From assembly GCA_947632215.1 (NCBI GenBank), contig CANROJ010000004.1:1-64000 (forward strand): 64,000 nucleotides of DNA, in the 5' to 3' direction. The position numbers and the translations under genes are program-made. Shown here one piece after another: positions 8,900-17,930 of the stretch (position 1 is its first letter; every line of letters starts with the position of its first letter). This DNA comes from an uncultured Flavobacterium sp. GTDB lineage: Bacteria; Bacteroidota; Bacteroidia; Flavobacteriales; Flavobacteriaceae. The notes below the pieces were generated by a model. It was not told where the DNA came from, ran no database searches, and saw only the letters and a program-made list of their open reading frames with translations.

Positions 8900-10165
8900 C
8901 TAATCCATTTTAAATTCAATACTAGTGTTTACTGATTTGTTATTCTTAAGAACCACTTTATAGACTCTAGACATTAGATAAATACTAAGTATAGAGGAAA
9001 TAGCCACTACGTAACCAACAATGTTGTAATTCATAAGTGGGCTATTTGCTGTTTCTTGGTAGACAACAGCACCGGCAATAGTAGCAGCGATACCACCAGA
9101 GATAGACTGTAAAGAGGAGTTGATACTCATATACGCGCCTCTATCTTTGCTTCTAGGTACAGCGCTAGTTAAGGCTGAAGATGGAACCATTCTACTCATA
9201 ATCCCTATCATCATTAGTATATTAATTACTACCACTAGTGCAAAAGGAATTTGATACATATTTGTATATACCACACAAACAATTAGTAACCAAACAGAGG
9301 CTACACAGAATAAATAATATTTGTTTACTCTATCGCTTAATTTTCCAACAAAAGGCATTAGTAGTAAAGAGGCTACTCCAGAGATCATAAATAAAAGTGG
9401 AAGTTGTTGGGCTGAAACACCTAAGTTGTTAACCGCAAAGACAGTTCCAAATGGCATCATCATAAAACCACCGATTGATAATATACCTGTGGAGATAAAT
9501 CCTACTCTATAATCTTTGTCTATCAAAGTATGCCATAGATGAGAAAGGATTTTTTTGTTTTGTTGTAGTGCTAAGTGATCAGTTACTGGTTGTAGTTTCC
9601 ATGCAATCATTATGGCAATAATTACAGAAATTATTACTATCATAAAAAACGGGGCCTCCCATTGCCAAAGATTAGCTACATAAAGGCCAATTGGTATACC
9701 CAAGACTTGGCTTGCTCCAAAGCCCATTTGTATAAATCCCATGACTCTACCTCTTTGAGATAAAGTAAATATGTCGGTAATAATAGCCATGGAAATAGAT
9801 CCGATTACACCTCCAAAAATACCGGTGAATATTCTGGCTGCAACTAAGGTAACATAGGTGTGGGCTAGGGCGCAGAATAAAGTTCCTATGATAAATCCAC
9901 AATAAAAGAAAAGCAATAGTTTTTTTCGATCAAATTTATCTGCAAATCCAGCTGTTAAAAGACCTGATGCTCCTGCGCTAAAGGCATATGCTGATACTGC
10001 AAGACCAAAATCTTGCGTAGTTAACCCGGGCATAGTCTTTAACAGTAAATCCCCTAAAGGAGCCATAACCATAAAGTCTAATATTACAGTAAACTGCGTA
10101 ATTGCCAGTATAAATATAACGAACTTGTGATAAGAGCTAAAACCGGATTTGTTAGTTGTTGACAT
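8900..10165 (-). CDS. MFS transporter (drug/sugar exporter type)
   Basis: The 421-residue protein has about 12 hydrophobic helices. Motif A-like ADKFDRKK lies between helices 2 and 3, and the motif C-like GxxGxxxGIPIG stretch in helix 5 is typical of antiporters. This places it in the major facilitator superfamily, AraJ-like efflux branch; the cargo is unknown. The gene is monocistronic. Two pairs of direct repeats lie 40-150 bp upstream, which suggests control by a DNA-binding activator or repressor. Confidence 0.88.
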   Translation of the reverse strand: MSTTNKSGFSSYHKFVIFILAITQFTVILDFMVMAPLGDLLLKTMPGLTTQDFGLAVSAYAFSAGASGLLTAGFADKFDRKKLLLFFYCGFIIGTLFCALAHTYVTLVAARIFTGIFGGVIGSISMAIITDIFTLSQRGRVMGFIQMGFGASQVLGIPIGLYVANLWQWEAPFFMIVIISVIIAIMIAWKLQPVTDHLALQQNKKILSHLWHTLIDKDYRVGFISTGILSIGGFMMMPFGTVFAVNNLGVSAQQLPLLFMISGVASLLLMPFVGKLSDRVNKYYLFCVASVWLLIVCVVYTNMYQIPFALVVVINILMMIGIMSRMVPSSALTSAVPRSKDRGAYMSINSSLQSISGGIAATIAGAVVYQETANSPLMNYNIVGYVVAISSILSIYLMSRVYKVVLKNNKSVNTSIEFKMD

Positions 10166-10204
10166 AAAATGAATATTCTTTTGTATCTGTGAAAAAAACC
10201 TCTT

Positions 10205-10316
10205 TGTTGGAGTTTTATTGCCTGTTGGAGCTTAGCTTTTTAAAATATCTTAATTCCGTATTAATTAAGGGGAAGTTTTAAAGTAACTAGCCAGCAAAAG
10301 TAATCAAAACTAGCCA
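10205..10316 (-). promoter_or_regulatory. Two pairs of direct repeats upstream of the MFS gene
   Basis: TGTTGGAG occurs at 10205-10212 and 10223-10230 (period 18). AACTAGCCA occurs at 10285-10293 and 10308-10316 (period 23). Read in the direction of the MFS gene these are CTCCAACA and TGGCTAGTT. Direct half-sites spaced by about two helical turns are typical of AraC-type regulators, but no such gene is in the window. The rest of 10166-10557 is AT-rich with no gene. Confidence 0.4.
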
Positions 10317-10557
10317 ATATTTTTCTATATATTCTTTAAGTATAGTTTATATAAATTAAAAGCTAACTCAAGTGCTTCACAAGTACTTATACTTTGGGTA
10401 GTTCTTTAAAAATACAAGGCTCAAAAGACCAAGTAAACTTTAATTTATTAAACTATAGTAAAGTGGGTTTTTTTTAACTAATTTTATACCAAAATACACT
10501 TGTTCTTTTAATAGTAAAAGCACAGGATGTTTTATTAGTCTTAATACACTTTATATT

Positions 10558-11676
10558 ATGCTAGATAAATCCAAACAAATCTCCAATACTATTTTATGGC
10601 AAATTATCTTTTTGGGGGTAATCCTTTTTATTTTCATCCTCTTGGGATGGCATTTATCCTTGTTTGTTCCAGGAGCTTTAGGAGCTATATGTTTATTTGT
10701 TCTTTTGTTTCGCCCGTTCTCTTGGTTAACCGAAGTAAAGGGATTTAATAAGATTGTTAGTATTTTATTACTTTTTATCTCTAGTTTGCTTTTTATAATT
10801 GGTCCTTTGTTTATACTAGTTAATACTCTTACTCGTAGATTATTGGTTTTAGTACAAAATAAAGATCAAATTAAAGATTCAGTAGATAAACTAATTGATG
10901 TTTTAAGCAAGCAGTACGGAGTAGATTTATTCAACCAAGAAAATTTAGGTAAGATTGCAACCATAAGTGGTAAAGCAGCTGAGTCTATTTTAAATGCCTC
11001 TGTTAATAGTATTATGCAAATAGGTATTGCTTACCTTTTATTGTTTTTTATATTTTTACAGTATAGAGAATTACAAGCTTGGATCTATAAAGTAGTACCT
11101 TTTAAAAGAACAAACTTACAAAGTCTTGGAGATGAAATGAAAAAACTTGTCATCTCAAATGCCGTAGGAGTTCCTTTAACAGCATTCTTACAGGCATGTA
11201 TAGCATATGTAGGTTACCTTATTTTTGGAGTACAAGATGCATTTCTATTGTATATCATGACAGTTTTTGCAGCTATGTTACCTGTAGTTGGGGCATCTTT
11301 GATTTATTTGCCTATTTGTGCATATATGTTCTTACAAGAAGACAAATCTATGGCTCTTGGACTTTTAGCTTATTGTGTGTTAATTGTAGGTTCAGCAGAT
11401 AACCTTATTCGCTTCCTTCTTCAAAAGAAAATGGCCAATGTACACCCATTAGTTACTATTTTTGGGGTTATTATAGGACTTAATTTATTTGGATTTATAG
11501 GTATTATATTCGGGCCAATTCTAATATCTCTATTTATATGGTTAGTGAAGCTTTATAATTTAGAGTTTGGCAATAATACTTTTGGAACTATGACAAGTGA
11601 TTCAGATAATCCAAGTTCAAACTCTAGTATTGATACTAATGCTGATACTCAAGTAGACTCAAAACCTATTAGTTAA
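10558..11676 (+). CDS. AI-2E family transporter (PerM/YdiK/YtvI-like permease)
   Basis: The 372-residue membrane protein has two N-terminal helices, a soluble stretch with amphipathic helices (about residues 95-155) and a cluster of about five C-terminal helices. The conserved permease motifs are MLPVVGASLIYLP and HPLVTIFGVIIGLNLFGFIG. The family was named for AI-2 export, but members also act as Na+/H+ antiporters, so substrate is open. The last 30 residues are a low-complexity Ser/Asp/Asn tail. A very long hairpin terminator follows. Confidence 0.88.
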   Translation: MLDKSKQISNTILWQIIFLGVILFIFILLGWHLSLFVPGALGAICLFVLLFRPFSWLTEVKGFNKIVSILLLFISSLLFIIGPLFILVNTLTRRLLVLVQNKDQIKDSVDKLIDVLSKQYGVDLFNQENLGKIATISGKAAESILNASVNSIMQIGIAYLLLFFIFLQYRELQAWIYKVVPFKRTNLQSLGDEMKKLVISNAVGVPLTAFLQACIAYVGYLIFGVQDAFLLYIMTVFAAMLPVVGASLIYLPICAYMFLQEDKSMALGLLAYCVLIVGSADNLIRFLLQKKMANVHPLVTIFGVIIGLNLFGFIGIIFGPILISLFIWLVKLYNLEFGNNTFGTMTSDSDNPSSNSSIDTNADTQVDSKPIS

Positions 11677-11708
11677 TTAGATTACCAACTAGTAAACATA
11701 TTATAGTT

Positions 11709-11765
11709 AAACAAAACAGCAAAGGCCTAGAAGAATTATTTTTCTAGGCCTTTGCTGTTTTGTTT
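11709..11765 (+). terminator. 24-bp perfect hairpin terminator
   Basis: Two perfectly complementary 24-base arms (11709-11732 and 11742-11765, core AAAGGCCTAG / CTAGGCCTTT) enclose a 9-base loop. It lies 33 bp after the permease stop codon and is far longer than an ordinary terminator. Confidence 0.85.
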
Positions 11766-12012
11766 GTTTATCTACCAAACCTAATGTAAGGATTAAATAT
11801 GTAAAGGATGGCATAATGGCTCTTGTAATGATATTTGCTCTTGGTGGCAAACTTATAGTATGGCTTTTACCATAAGAGTTCGTTGCCTATTATAGAGCTT
11901 TAGTAGCCTTACAATAGTAGTTTATTAATACTCTGGTAATTGGAGTTTTTAGGCTCTAACTGCGCTGCAAGCTCTGAGTAACTATACAACAACTTTAGCT
12001 TCTTAAAAAAAC
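11766..12012. other. Non-coding spacer, nothing recognised
   Basis: Lies between the long hairpin and the LuxR-type remnant. All six frames are short and broken; no motif recognised. Confidence 0.4.
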
Positions 12013-12333
12013 TTACCCTTTAAGAGCGAAAATTTGCGACCTTGAATTAACATTTAGTTTAATGTAGATATTTCCAATATGGTATTTAGTTGTACTAAGT
12101 GTAATATTTAACTGTTGCGAAATGGCTTTATTAGTGTATCCTTCCCATATCAAATTAAGTACATCTAATTCTCTATCGGTGAGTTTGTAATTGTCTCTTA
12201 ATAACTTTTCTAATTCTTCAGTATTTTCCTTTATAACAGAAAAGTCAGGTGTACTTCCTGTTTGTTTCTTCTTTTCTAAAAGTAGGAGTTTATGGTAATT
12301 TTTTACAAGGGAAACATATTGAAGTATAAAAAG
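12013..12333 (-). pseudogene. Truncated LuxR-type (GerE) helix-turn-helix regulator remnant
   Basis: An open minus-strand frame of 106 codons ends at a TAA (12013-12015) and is bounded upstream by a TGA (12334-12336). It has no ATG near its beginning. The C-terminal 60 residues are a clear LuxR/GerE DNA-binding domain (LTDRELDVLNLIWEGYTNKA, then LNITLSTTKYHIGNIYIKL). The first residues (FILQYVSLVKNYHKLLLLEK) look like the end of a membrane helix plus a cytoplasmic linker, as in larger sensor-regulators. The N-terminal part is gone, replaced by a terminator-like hairpin, so I read this as the tail of a deleted regulator gene. Confidence 0.7.
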
Positions 12334-12337
12334 TCAA

Positions 12338-12372
12338 GAGCCGGTTTTCCTTTTGGAAAATCGGCTTTCTTA
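12338..12372. terminator. Terminator-like hairpin at the breakpoint of the LuxR remnant
   Basis: A 12-bp stem AGCCGGTTTTCC / GGAAAATCGGCT (one wobble) with a 4-base loop directly abuts the truncated end of the LuxR-type fragment. It has no obvious gene of its own. Confidence 0.5.
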
Positions 12373-12732
12373 ATGTCTTTGTTTCGTGATTTGATTTATT
12401 TAGATGAATTGTTCTTGCCCTAGAGGGTCTTTACAAGCATTGTAGACTTACTTATTTGGACGTTTGCCTATTAGGAGTCAATAAATTAAATTTTATAAAA
12501 AACTGATTTAAGTCCTGATTAATAGACTTGATAAGGACCAGGTGTTTGGTCTTGTAACAAGATCTATCTACTTACTTGGTTGAGTAAAAAGATTTATAAT
12601 TATACTTAGAATGGAGTAGGTGGCTTTTGTGTTTTTTTACGATTATTTAATCAAAAGTTTATCCGTATTGAAGTATTCTTTTAAGGTATTTTCTTATCTT
12701 TAGACACCACCTTAAAATAAAATTAGACCACT
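12373..12732. other. Upstream region of the methyltransferase gene
   Basis: No gene. A promoter-like TATCTTTA lies at 12695-12702 with a TTG 24 bp upstream, suitable for the gene starting at 12733. The remainder is AT-rich and unrecognised. Confidence 0.4.
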
Positions 12733-13251
12733 ATGACACTTTATAAAAGTATTTTATCTAGTCCAATTGGGGATATTATAGCCCTTAGTTCTTCCAAGGG
12801 GATATGTTATTTGATGTTTAGAGATCATCCCTTTGCGCAACAGGAAATAGAGAAATTAGCTATTCAATATAATGCGCAGATTATCCATGGAGTAAATAGA
12901 CATATAGAGTCCTTACAAAAAGAACTGGAATCCTATTTTTCTAAGGAACTAGAATACTTCACTACAGTGTTAGATATTAATGGGAGCCCTATGGCATTAG
13001 AGGTATACGATCAGCTTTGTACCCTTCGGTATGGTCAAATAATTACCTATAAAGAGCAAGCTCATTTATTAGGTAAGCCCACTAGTGTACGTCCGGTGGC
13101 ATCAGCTAATGCAAAAAATCGTATTATGATTCTTGTGCCTTGTCATAGAGTAGTTGGAGCTAATGGAAAACTAAGTGGTTATGCAGGGGGATTACACAGG
13201 AAACAATACCTGATTGACCTTGAAACTAATGCTCCTAGGATGCTTTTGTGA
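12733..13251 (+). CDS. ogt: Methylated-DNA-[protein]-cysteine S-methyltransferase
   Basis: The 172-residue protein has the Ogt/Ada-C DNA-repair fold. The active site IMILVPCHRVVG places the alkyl-acceptor cysteine at residue 137. The helix-turn-helix region (YGQIITYKEQAHLLGKPTSVR) precedes it and YAGGLHRKQYLI follows, as in the family. It removes alkyl groups from O6 of guanine in a suicidal reaction. No AraC-like Ada domain is fused, so it is the stand-alone Ogt form. It is flanked by gene-poor DNA on both sides. Confidence 0.94.
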   Translation: MTLYKSILSSPIGDIIALSSSKGICYLMFRDHPFAQQEIEKLAIQYNAQIIHGVNRHIESLQKELESYFSKELEYFTTVLDINGSPMALEVYDQLCTLRYGQIITYKEQAHLLGKPTSVRPVASANAKNRIMILVPCHRVVGANGKLSGYAGGLHRKQYLIDLETNAPRMLL

Positions 13252-13412
13252 TCTTTACATAGGCTTTGATTTTCATTTTATCTCTTAGTTTAGTTTAAAA
13301 TGCGTGCTTGAGTAGATATATAATAGCTTTAAATGTTTGCTGGTTAGATAGTTATAAATTCGGTTAAAAAAGAGTAAATAAAAATAGTAAAAGCTTGCTG
13401 AAGTGCTCGTTT

Positions 13413-13503
13413 TGTTATAATATTGCAGTGTTAGAGAAAACTGTTATTTTCTAATGTGTTCCTTAAACAGGCTTCCAATTCTGTTTAGGGAACTTTTTTT
13501 TTG
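13413..13503 (+). ncRNA. Candidate small RNA gene, copy 1 of a 91-bp duplicated unit
   Basis: This 91-bp unit is repeated 451 bp downstream with only two differences. It contains a promoter-like TAATATTG (one change from TAnnTTTG) near its start. A small hairpin follows (TTAGAGAAAA / TTTTCTAA), then a 13-bp terminator stem (GTTCCTTAAACAG / CTGTTTAGGGAAC) and nine T residues. The expected transcript is about 70-75 nt. No protein-coding frame of credible length fits. The unit matches no RNA family I know. Confidence 0.55.
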
Positions 13504-13504
13504 T

Positions 13505-13863
13505 ACCTACTATAATTGGAATATATCTACCATGTTTAGCATTGATTAAATAACCTATGCAATAGGGCTCTATAGTATTTTAGAATTAGAATATTTTCTT
13601 TAGTAAAATATACTTCGAGTGAATTTGTTTTGGGTGTGCTTAAGGTTCAAAAAAAGAATAAATGTCACAGGTTTGTTATGTGATATAGTTTTTATTTGTG
13701 CAAGATAGCTTCAAATGTCACTGTTTTTTTAAGGTTGAAACTGTAAAGTAACTCTAGCGAAATATAAAATTTTGTATATATGTTGCTCATTAACAGTCTT
13801 TAGAGAGTAGATAGTAGTTTAATAAGAAATAAAGTATACTAAAGTTGGTTGTTTTATTAAAAA
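13505..13863. other. Spacer between the two small-RNA-like units
   Basis: AT-rich DNA without a gene. AAATGTCAC occurs twice, near 13663 and 13711; otherwise nothing is recognised. Confidence 0.35.
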
Positions 13864-13954
13864 TGTTGTAATATTGCAGTGTTAGAGAAAACTGTTATTT
13901 TCTAATGTGTTCCTTAGACAGGCTTCCAATTCTGTTTAGGGAACTTTTTTTTTG
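13864..13954 (+). ncRNA. Candidate small RNA gene, copy 2 of a 91-bp duplicated unit
   Basis: 89 of 91 positions match copy 1. One change is in the promoter-like part (A to G at 13868). The other (A to G at 13917) falls in the terminator stem and turns an A-U pair into G-U, so pairing is kept. The flanks before and after the unit do not match those of copy 1, so the conserved block has sharp ends at the promoter box and the T-run. That is what two paralogous small RNA genes would look like. Confidence 0.55.
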
Positions 13955-13964
13955 GCTATATAGT

Positions 13965-14014
13965 AAAACAGGTCTAACTTTATTTGGTTATACCAAAAAG
14001 TTCGACCTGTTTTT
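13965..14014. terminator. Long hairpin just after small-RNA copy 2
   Basis: AAAACAGGTC pairs with GACCTGTTTT, and inner arms AACTTT / AAAGTT and TTTGGT / ACCAAA extend the stem with small interruptions. A T-run follows on the plus strand. It begins 11 bp after the copy 2 T-run and could back up its termination, or stop the convergent nitroreductase transcript. Confidence 0.55.
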
Positions 14015-14134
14015 CATTCTTAGCCAGGGTGTATTATGTAAGTTTTAAGAAATAAATATTGTTACAATCTTACATGATATAATTGCTAGATATTTTTATA
14101 GACTAACAAACACCTTATTTGTTCTTTTAAAAAT

Positions 14135-14764
14135 CTATTTAACTACAAGTTGGTCTACGCCAATACGAAACTTTGGAAGGGTAGCATTCCAATCTTTTTG
14201 TTCGTCTTTGTAACCCAGATAAAGTAATACAGAACTCTTAAGTCCTTTACTTTCTAAATCTAACACAGAATCAACCAAGGTAGGGTCAAATCCTTCGGCT
14301 GGTGTAGCGTCTATTTTTAATTCTGCTGCTTGTGCGATGGCTAGTCCAAAACCAATGTAGGCCTGCTTAGCAGCATGGTCCAGATGTTGTTGTTTTGTCC
14401 ATGTTTTAAATAGTTGTTTTAATTGGGTAGTATACGAATTAAACCTTCCTTCAGGTAATCCTTTTGCTTTTGCAGAGGCATTAAAAACTTCATCGATTCT
14501 TTGATCAGTATACTCATTCCAACCCGCGAAAACTAAGATAGCAGAGCAATCTCTCATGCAATCTGGATTCAGGGATCCTGGGGTTAATAAGTCCTTTGTT
14601 TTTTGGTCTTCAACCACAATAACACGGTATTGTTGTAAACCAGAAGAGCTAGGAGCTAAATTCACTGCTTCTAAAATAGTATTTAGATCTTCCTTACTAA
14701 CTTTTTTTGTAGGGTCATAAGCTTTAGTTGCTGATCTCCATTTTAAATCTTCGATTAAACTCAT
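14135..14764 (-). CDS. Nitroreductase family NAD(P)H-dependent oxidoreductase
   Basis: The 209-residue protein has the FMN-binding nitroreductase fold: N-terminal WRSATKAYDP with the phosphate-binding Arg/Ser, LAPSSSGLQQYRV with FMN contacts, and a C-terminal GYKDE segment with the basic end. The family reduces nitroaromatics, quinones or flavins with NAD(P)H as cytosolic homodimers. It resembles NfsB/YdgI-like enzymes, but the natural substrate cannot be read from sequence. Monocistronic. Confidence 0.9.
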   Translation of the reverse strand: MSLIEDLKWRSATKAYDPTKKVSKEDLNTILEAVNLAPSSSGLQQYRVIVVEDQKTKDLLTPGSLNPDCMRDCSAILVFAGWNEYTDQRIDEVFNASAKAKGLPEGRFNSYTTQLKQLFKTWTKQQHLDHAAKQAYIGFGLAIAQAAELKIDATPAEGFDPTLVDSVLDLESKGLKSSVLLYLGYKDEQKDWNATLPKFRIGVDQLVVK

Positions 14765-15027
14765 TTGCTTTTATTTTAAACTATAATATTAATAATATTG
14801 ATTTTTTAAAGATACATTTAATGCTTGAGATTATAAAAAATCTTAGATGTACTTAACTGTCCTTAAGAACAATTTAACGCATATATACAAAGGCGTGTAG
14901 AACTCAGTGTATCGCTTTGCATTTATCATTACTTCAAAGAATATACCTCAAGAAAGTTATCTGACTTAATTGAGGCATATTTGTTGATTTGTCCCGGGTA
15001 ATACTTTTATCTTGAAGTAAAGAACTA

Positions 15028-16416
<1,389 letters not shown>

Positions 16417-16450
16417 TTAGGTCTGTTAAAAATATACTAATAGTTGGTTA

Positions 16451-16490
16451 AAAAAAAATAAGCAATGAAATTTACTTTTCATTGCTTATT
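16451..16490 (-). terminator. Intrinsic terminator of the aminotransferase gene
   Basis: A 14-bp perfect stem (AATAAGCAATGAAA / TTTCATTGCTTATT) is followed on the minus strand by an eight-base T-run. Confidence 0.88.
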
Positions 16491-16541
16491 GATAATCTCG
16501 TATTTACAAGACAAAATGGGGTGTTAGAGGTAGTAAAATAT

Positions 16542-17738
16542 TTATTCTACGTCTTTGTATACCTCTAGTGCTTTTTTAAGTATTTCTGCAGAGGCAACTA
16601 AGTCTTCTTGCTTTAATACATAAGCCATTCTAGCCTCGTTTAATCCTTTATTTTTAGTAGAGTAGAACCCTTGAGCAGGAGCAATCATTACGGTTTGTTT
16701 ATTAAGCTCGAAATCCTCTAATAACCATTTGGCAAAGTGTTCTACATTTCTCACAGGGAATTTAGCCACACAGTAGAAAGCTCCGTGAGGAACAGCTACT
16801 TGTACTCCAGGGATTTGTTGTAGTGCTTCTACAAAAATATCTCTTCTTTGTTTGTATTCCGTGATTACTTGATCAAAATAACTTTGTGGTGTATCTAAAG
16901 CAGCCTCTGATGCAATTTGAGCATAAGTTGGAGGAGATAATCTAGCTTGAGCAAATTTCATTGCTGTTTGCATTAGTTCTTCGTTTTTAGAAACAATACA
17001 ACCAATTCTAGCTCCACACATACTATAGCGCTTAGATACAGAGTCAATCATAATAGCATTATTTGCTAAAGCTGGTATACTCATAACAGAAATATGCTCA
17101 TATCCATCGTATGCAAACTCTCTATATACTTCGTCGGCTATTAAAAATAGATCGTGTTTTAAAACTAAATCGGTTAATTGTTGCATCTCTTCTTTGGAAT
17201 AAAGATACCCTGTTGGGTTTCCTGGATTACAAATTAAGATGGCTTTTGTTTTAGGAGTGATAAGTTTTTCAAACTCACTAATTGCAGGTAAAGCGAAGTT
17301 GTCTTCGAATTTACTCATTACAGGAACCACTTCAACGCCGTTACTAGTTGTAAAACCATTGTAGTTTGCATAAAAAGGTTCAGGGATAATAATTTGGTCA
17401 TCTTGGTCTAAAATACTTGCAAGTGCAAACATTAAAGCCTCTGATCCACCTGTGGTAATAATAATATCTTGAGCACACACATCTAAATTGTGCTTTTGGT
17501 AATAGGCTGCTAACTTTGTTCTGTAGCTCTCAAATCCTGCAGAATGACTATATTCTAAAATTTCAATATCAGCATCTTTGACTGCTTGAAGTGCAACTTG
17601 AGGAGTTTTAATATCAGGTTGTCCAATATTTAAATGAAAGACATGATTTCCTTTTTTCCTTGCAACTTCTGCGAAGGGTACCAATTTTCTAATTGGTGAT
17701 TCAGGCATGTTTAAGCCTTTTTGAGAAATTTTTGGCAT
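16542..17738 (-). CDS. PLP-dependent class I aminotransferase
   Basis: A 398-residue fold-type I aminotransferase of the aspartate/aromatic aminotransferase superfamily. Visible signatures are TTGGSEALMFAL, NPGNPTGYLYS, DEVYREFAYD and the cofactor-lysine motif SVSKRYSMCGARIG, with an arginine near the C-terminus (NEARMAYV) for the alpha-carboxylate. It transfers amino groups between amino acids and 2-oxo acids; exact specificity is not predictable. It has its own terminator and no linked pathway genes. Confidence 0.9.
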   Translation of the reverse strand: MPKISQKGLNMPESPIRKLVPFAEVARKKGNHVFHLNIGQPDIKTPQVALQAVKDADIEILEYSHSAGFESYRTKLAAYYQKHNLDVCAQDIIITTGGSEALMFALASILDQDDQIIIPEPFYANYNGFTTSNGVEVVPVMSKFEDNFALPAISEFEKLITPKTKAILICNPGNPTGYLYSKEEMQQLTDLVLKHDLFLIADEVYREFAYDGYEHISVMSIPALANNAIMIDSVSKRYSMCGARIGCIVSKNEELMQTAMKFAQARLSPPTYAQIASEAALDTPQSYFDQVITEYKQRRDIFVEALQQIPGVQVAVPHGAFYCVAKFPVRNVEHFAKWLLEDFELNKQTVMIAPAQGFYSTKNKGLNEARMAYVLKQEDLVASAEILKKALEVYKDVE

Positions 17739-17907
17739 ACTTAATAGGTTTAATACTTCAATACTATAGGTAAATTATCAAAACTTTCTTATTGTGTTCT
17801 TTACCTACTTATAGTTATGCACAAATGTATATTATTTTTATGTTATCCGAGTATAAATTCATAAGTAAATAATAAGTTAAATATCATGTAATACTTAGGT
17901 TTTTGGT

Positions 17908-17915
17908 TATTTTTG
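17908..17915 (+). promoter_or_regulatory. -7 promoter box of ccsBA
   Basis: TATTTTTG matches TAnnTTTG. Transcription would start near 17922, which favours ATG 17931 over the upstream TTG at 17913 as the start codon. Confidence 0.5.
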
Positions 17916-17930
17916 TTGAATTGTAAAATA

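Noticed and set aside
13455..14087. Reading frames starting at ATG TGT TCC TTA inside both small-RNA units (up to 47 codons in copy 2)
   Set aside because: They run through the terminator stem and T-run, and the two copies diverge completely after it; one difference between copies changes an amino acid but keeps RNA pairing, which favours RNA over protein.
17913..17930. TTG start six codons upstream for CcsBA
   Set aside because: It overlaps the -7 box TATTTTTG; ATG 17931 follows at a suitable distance.
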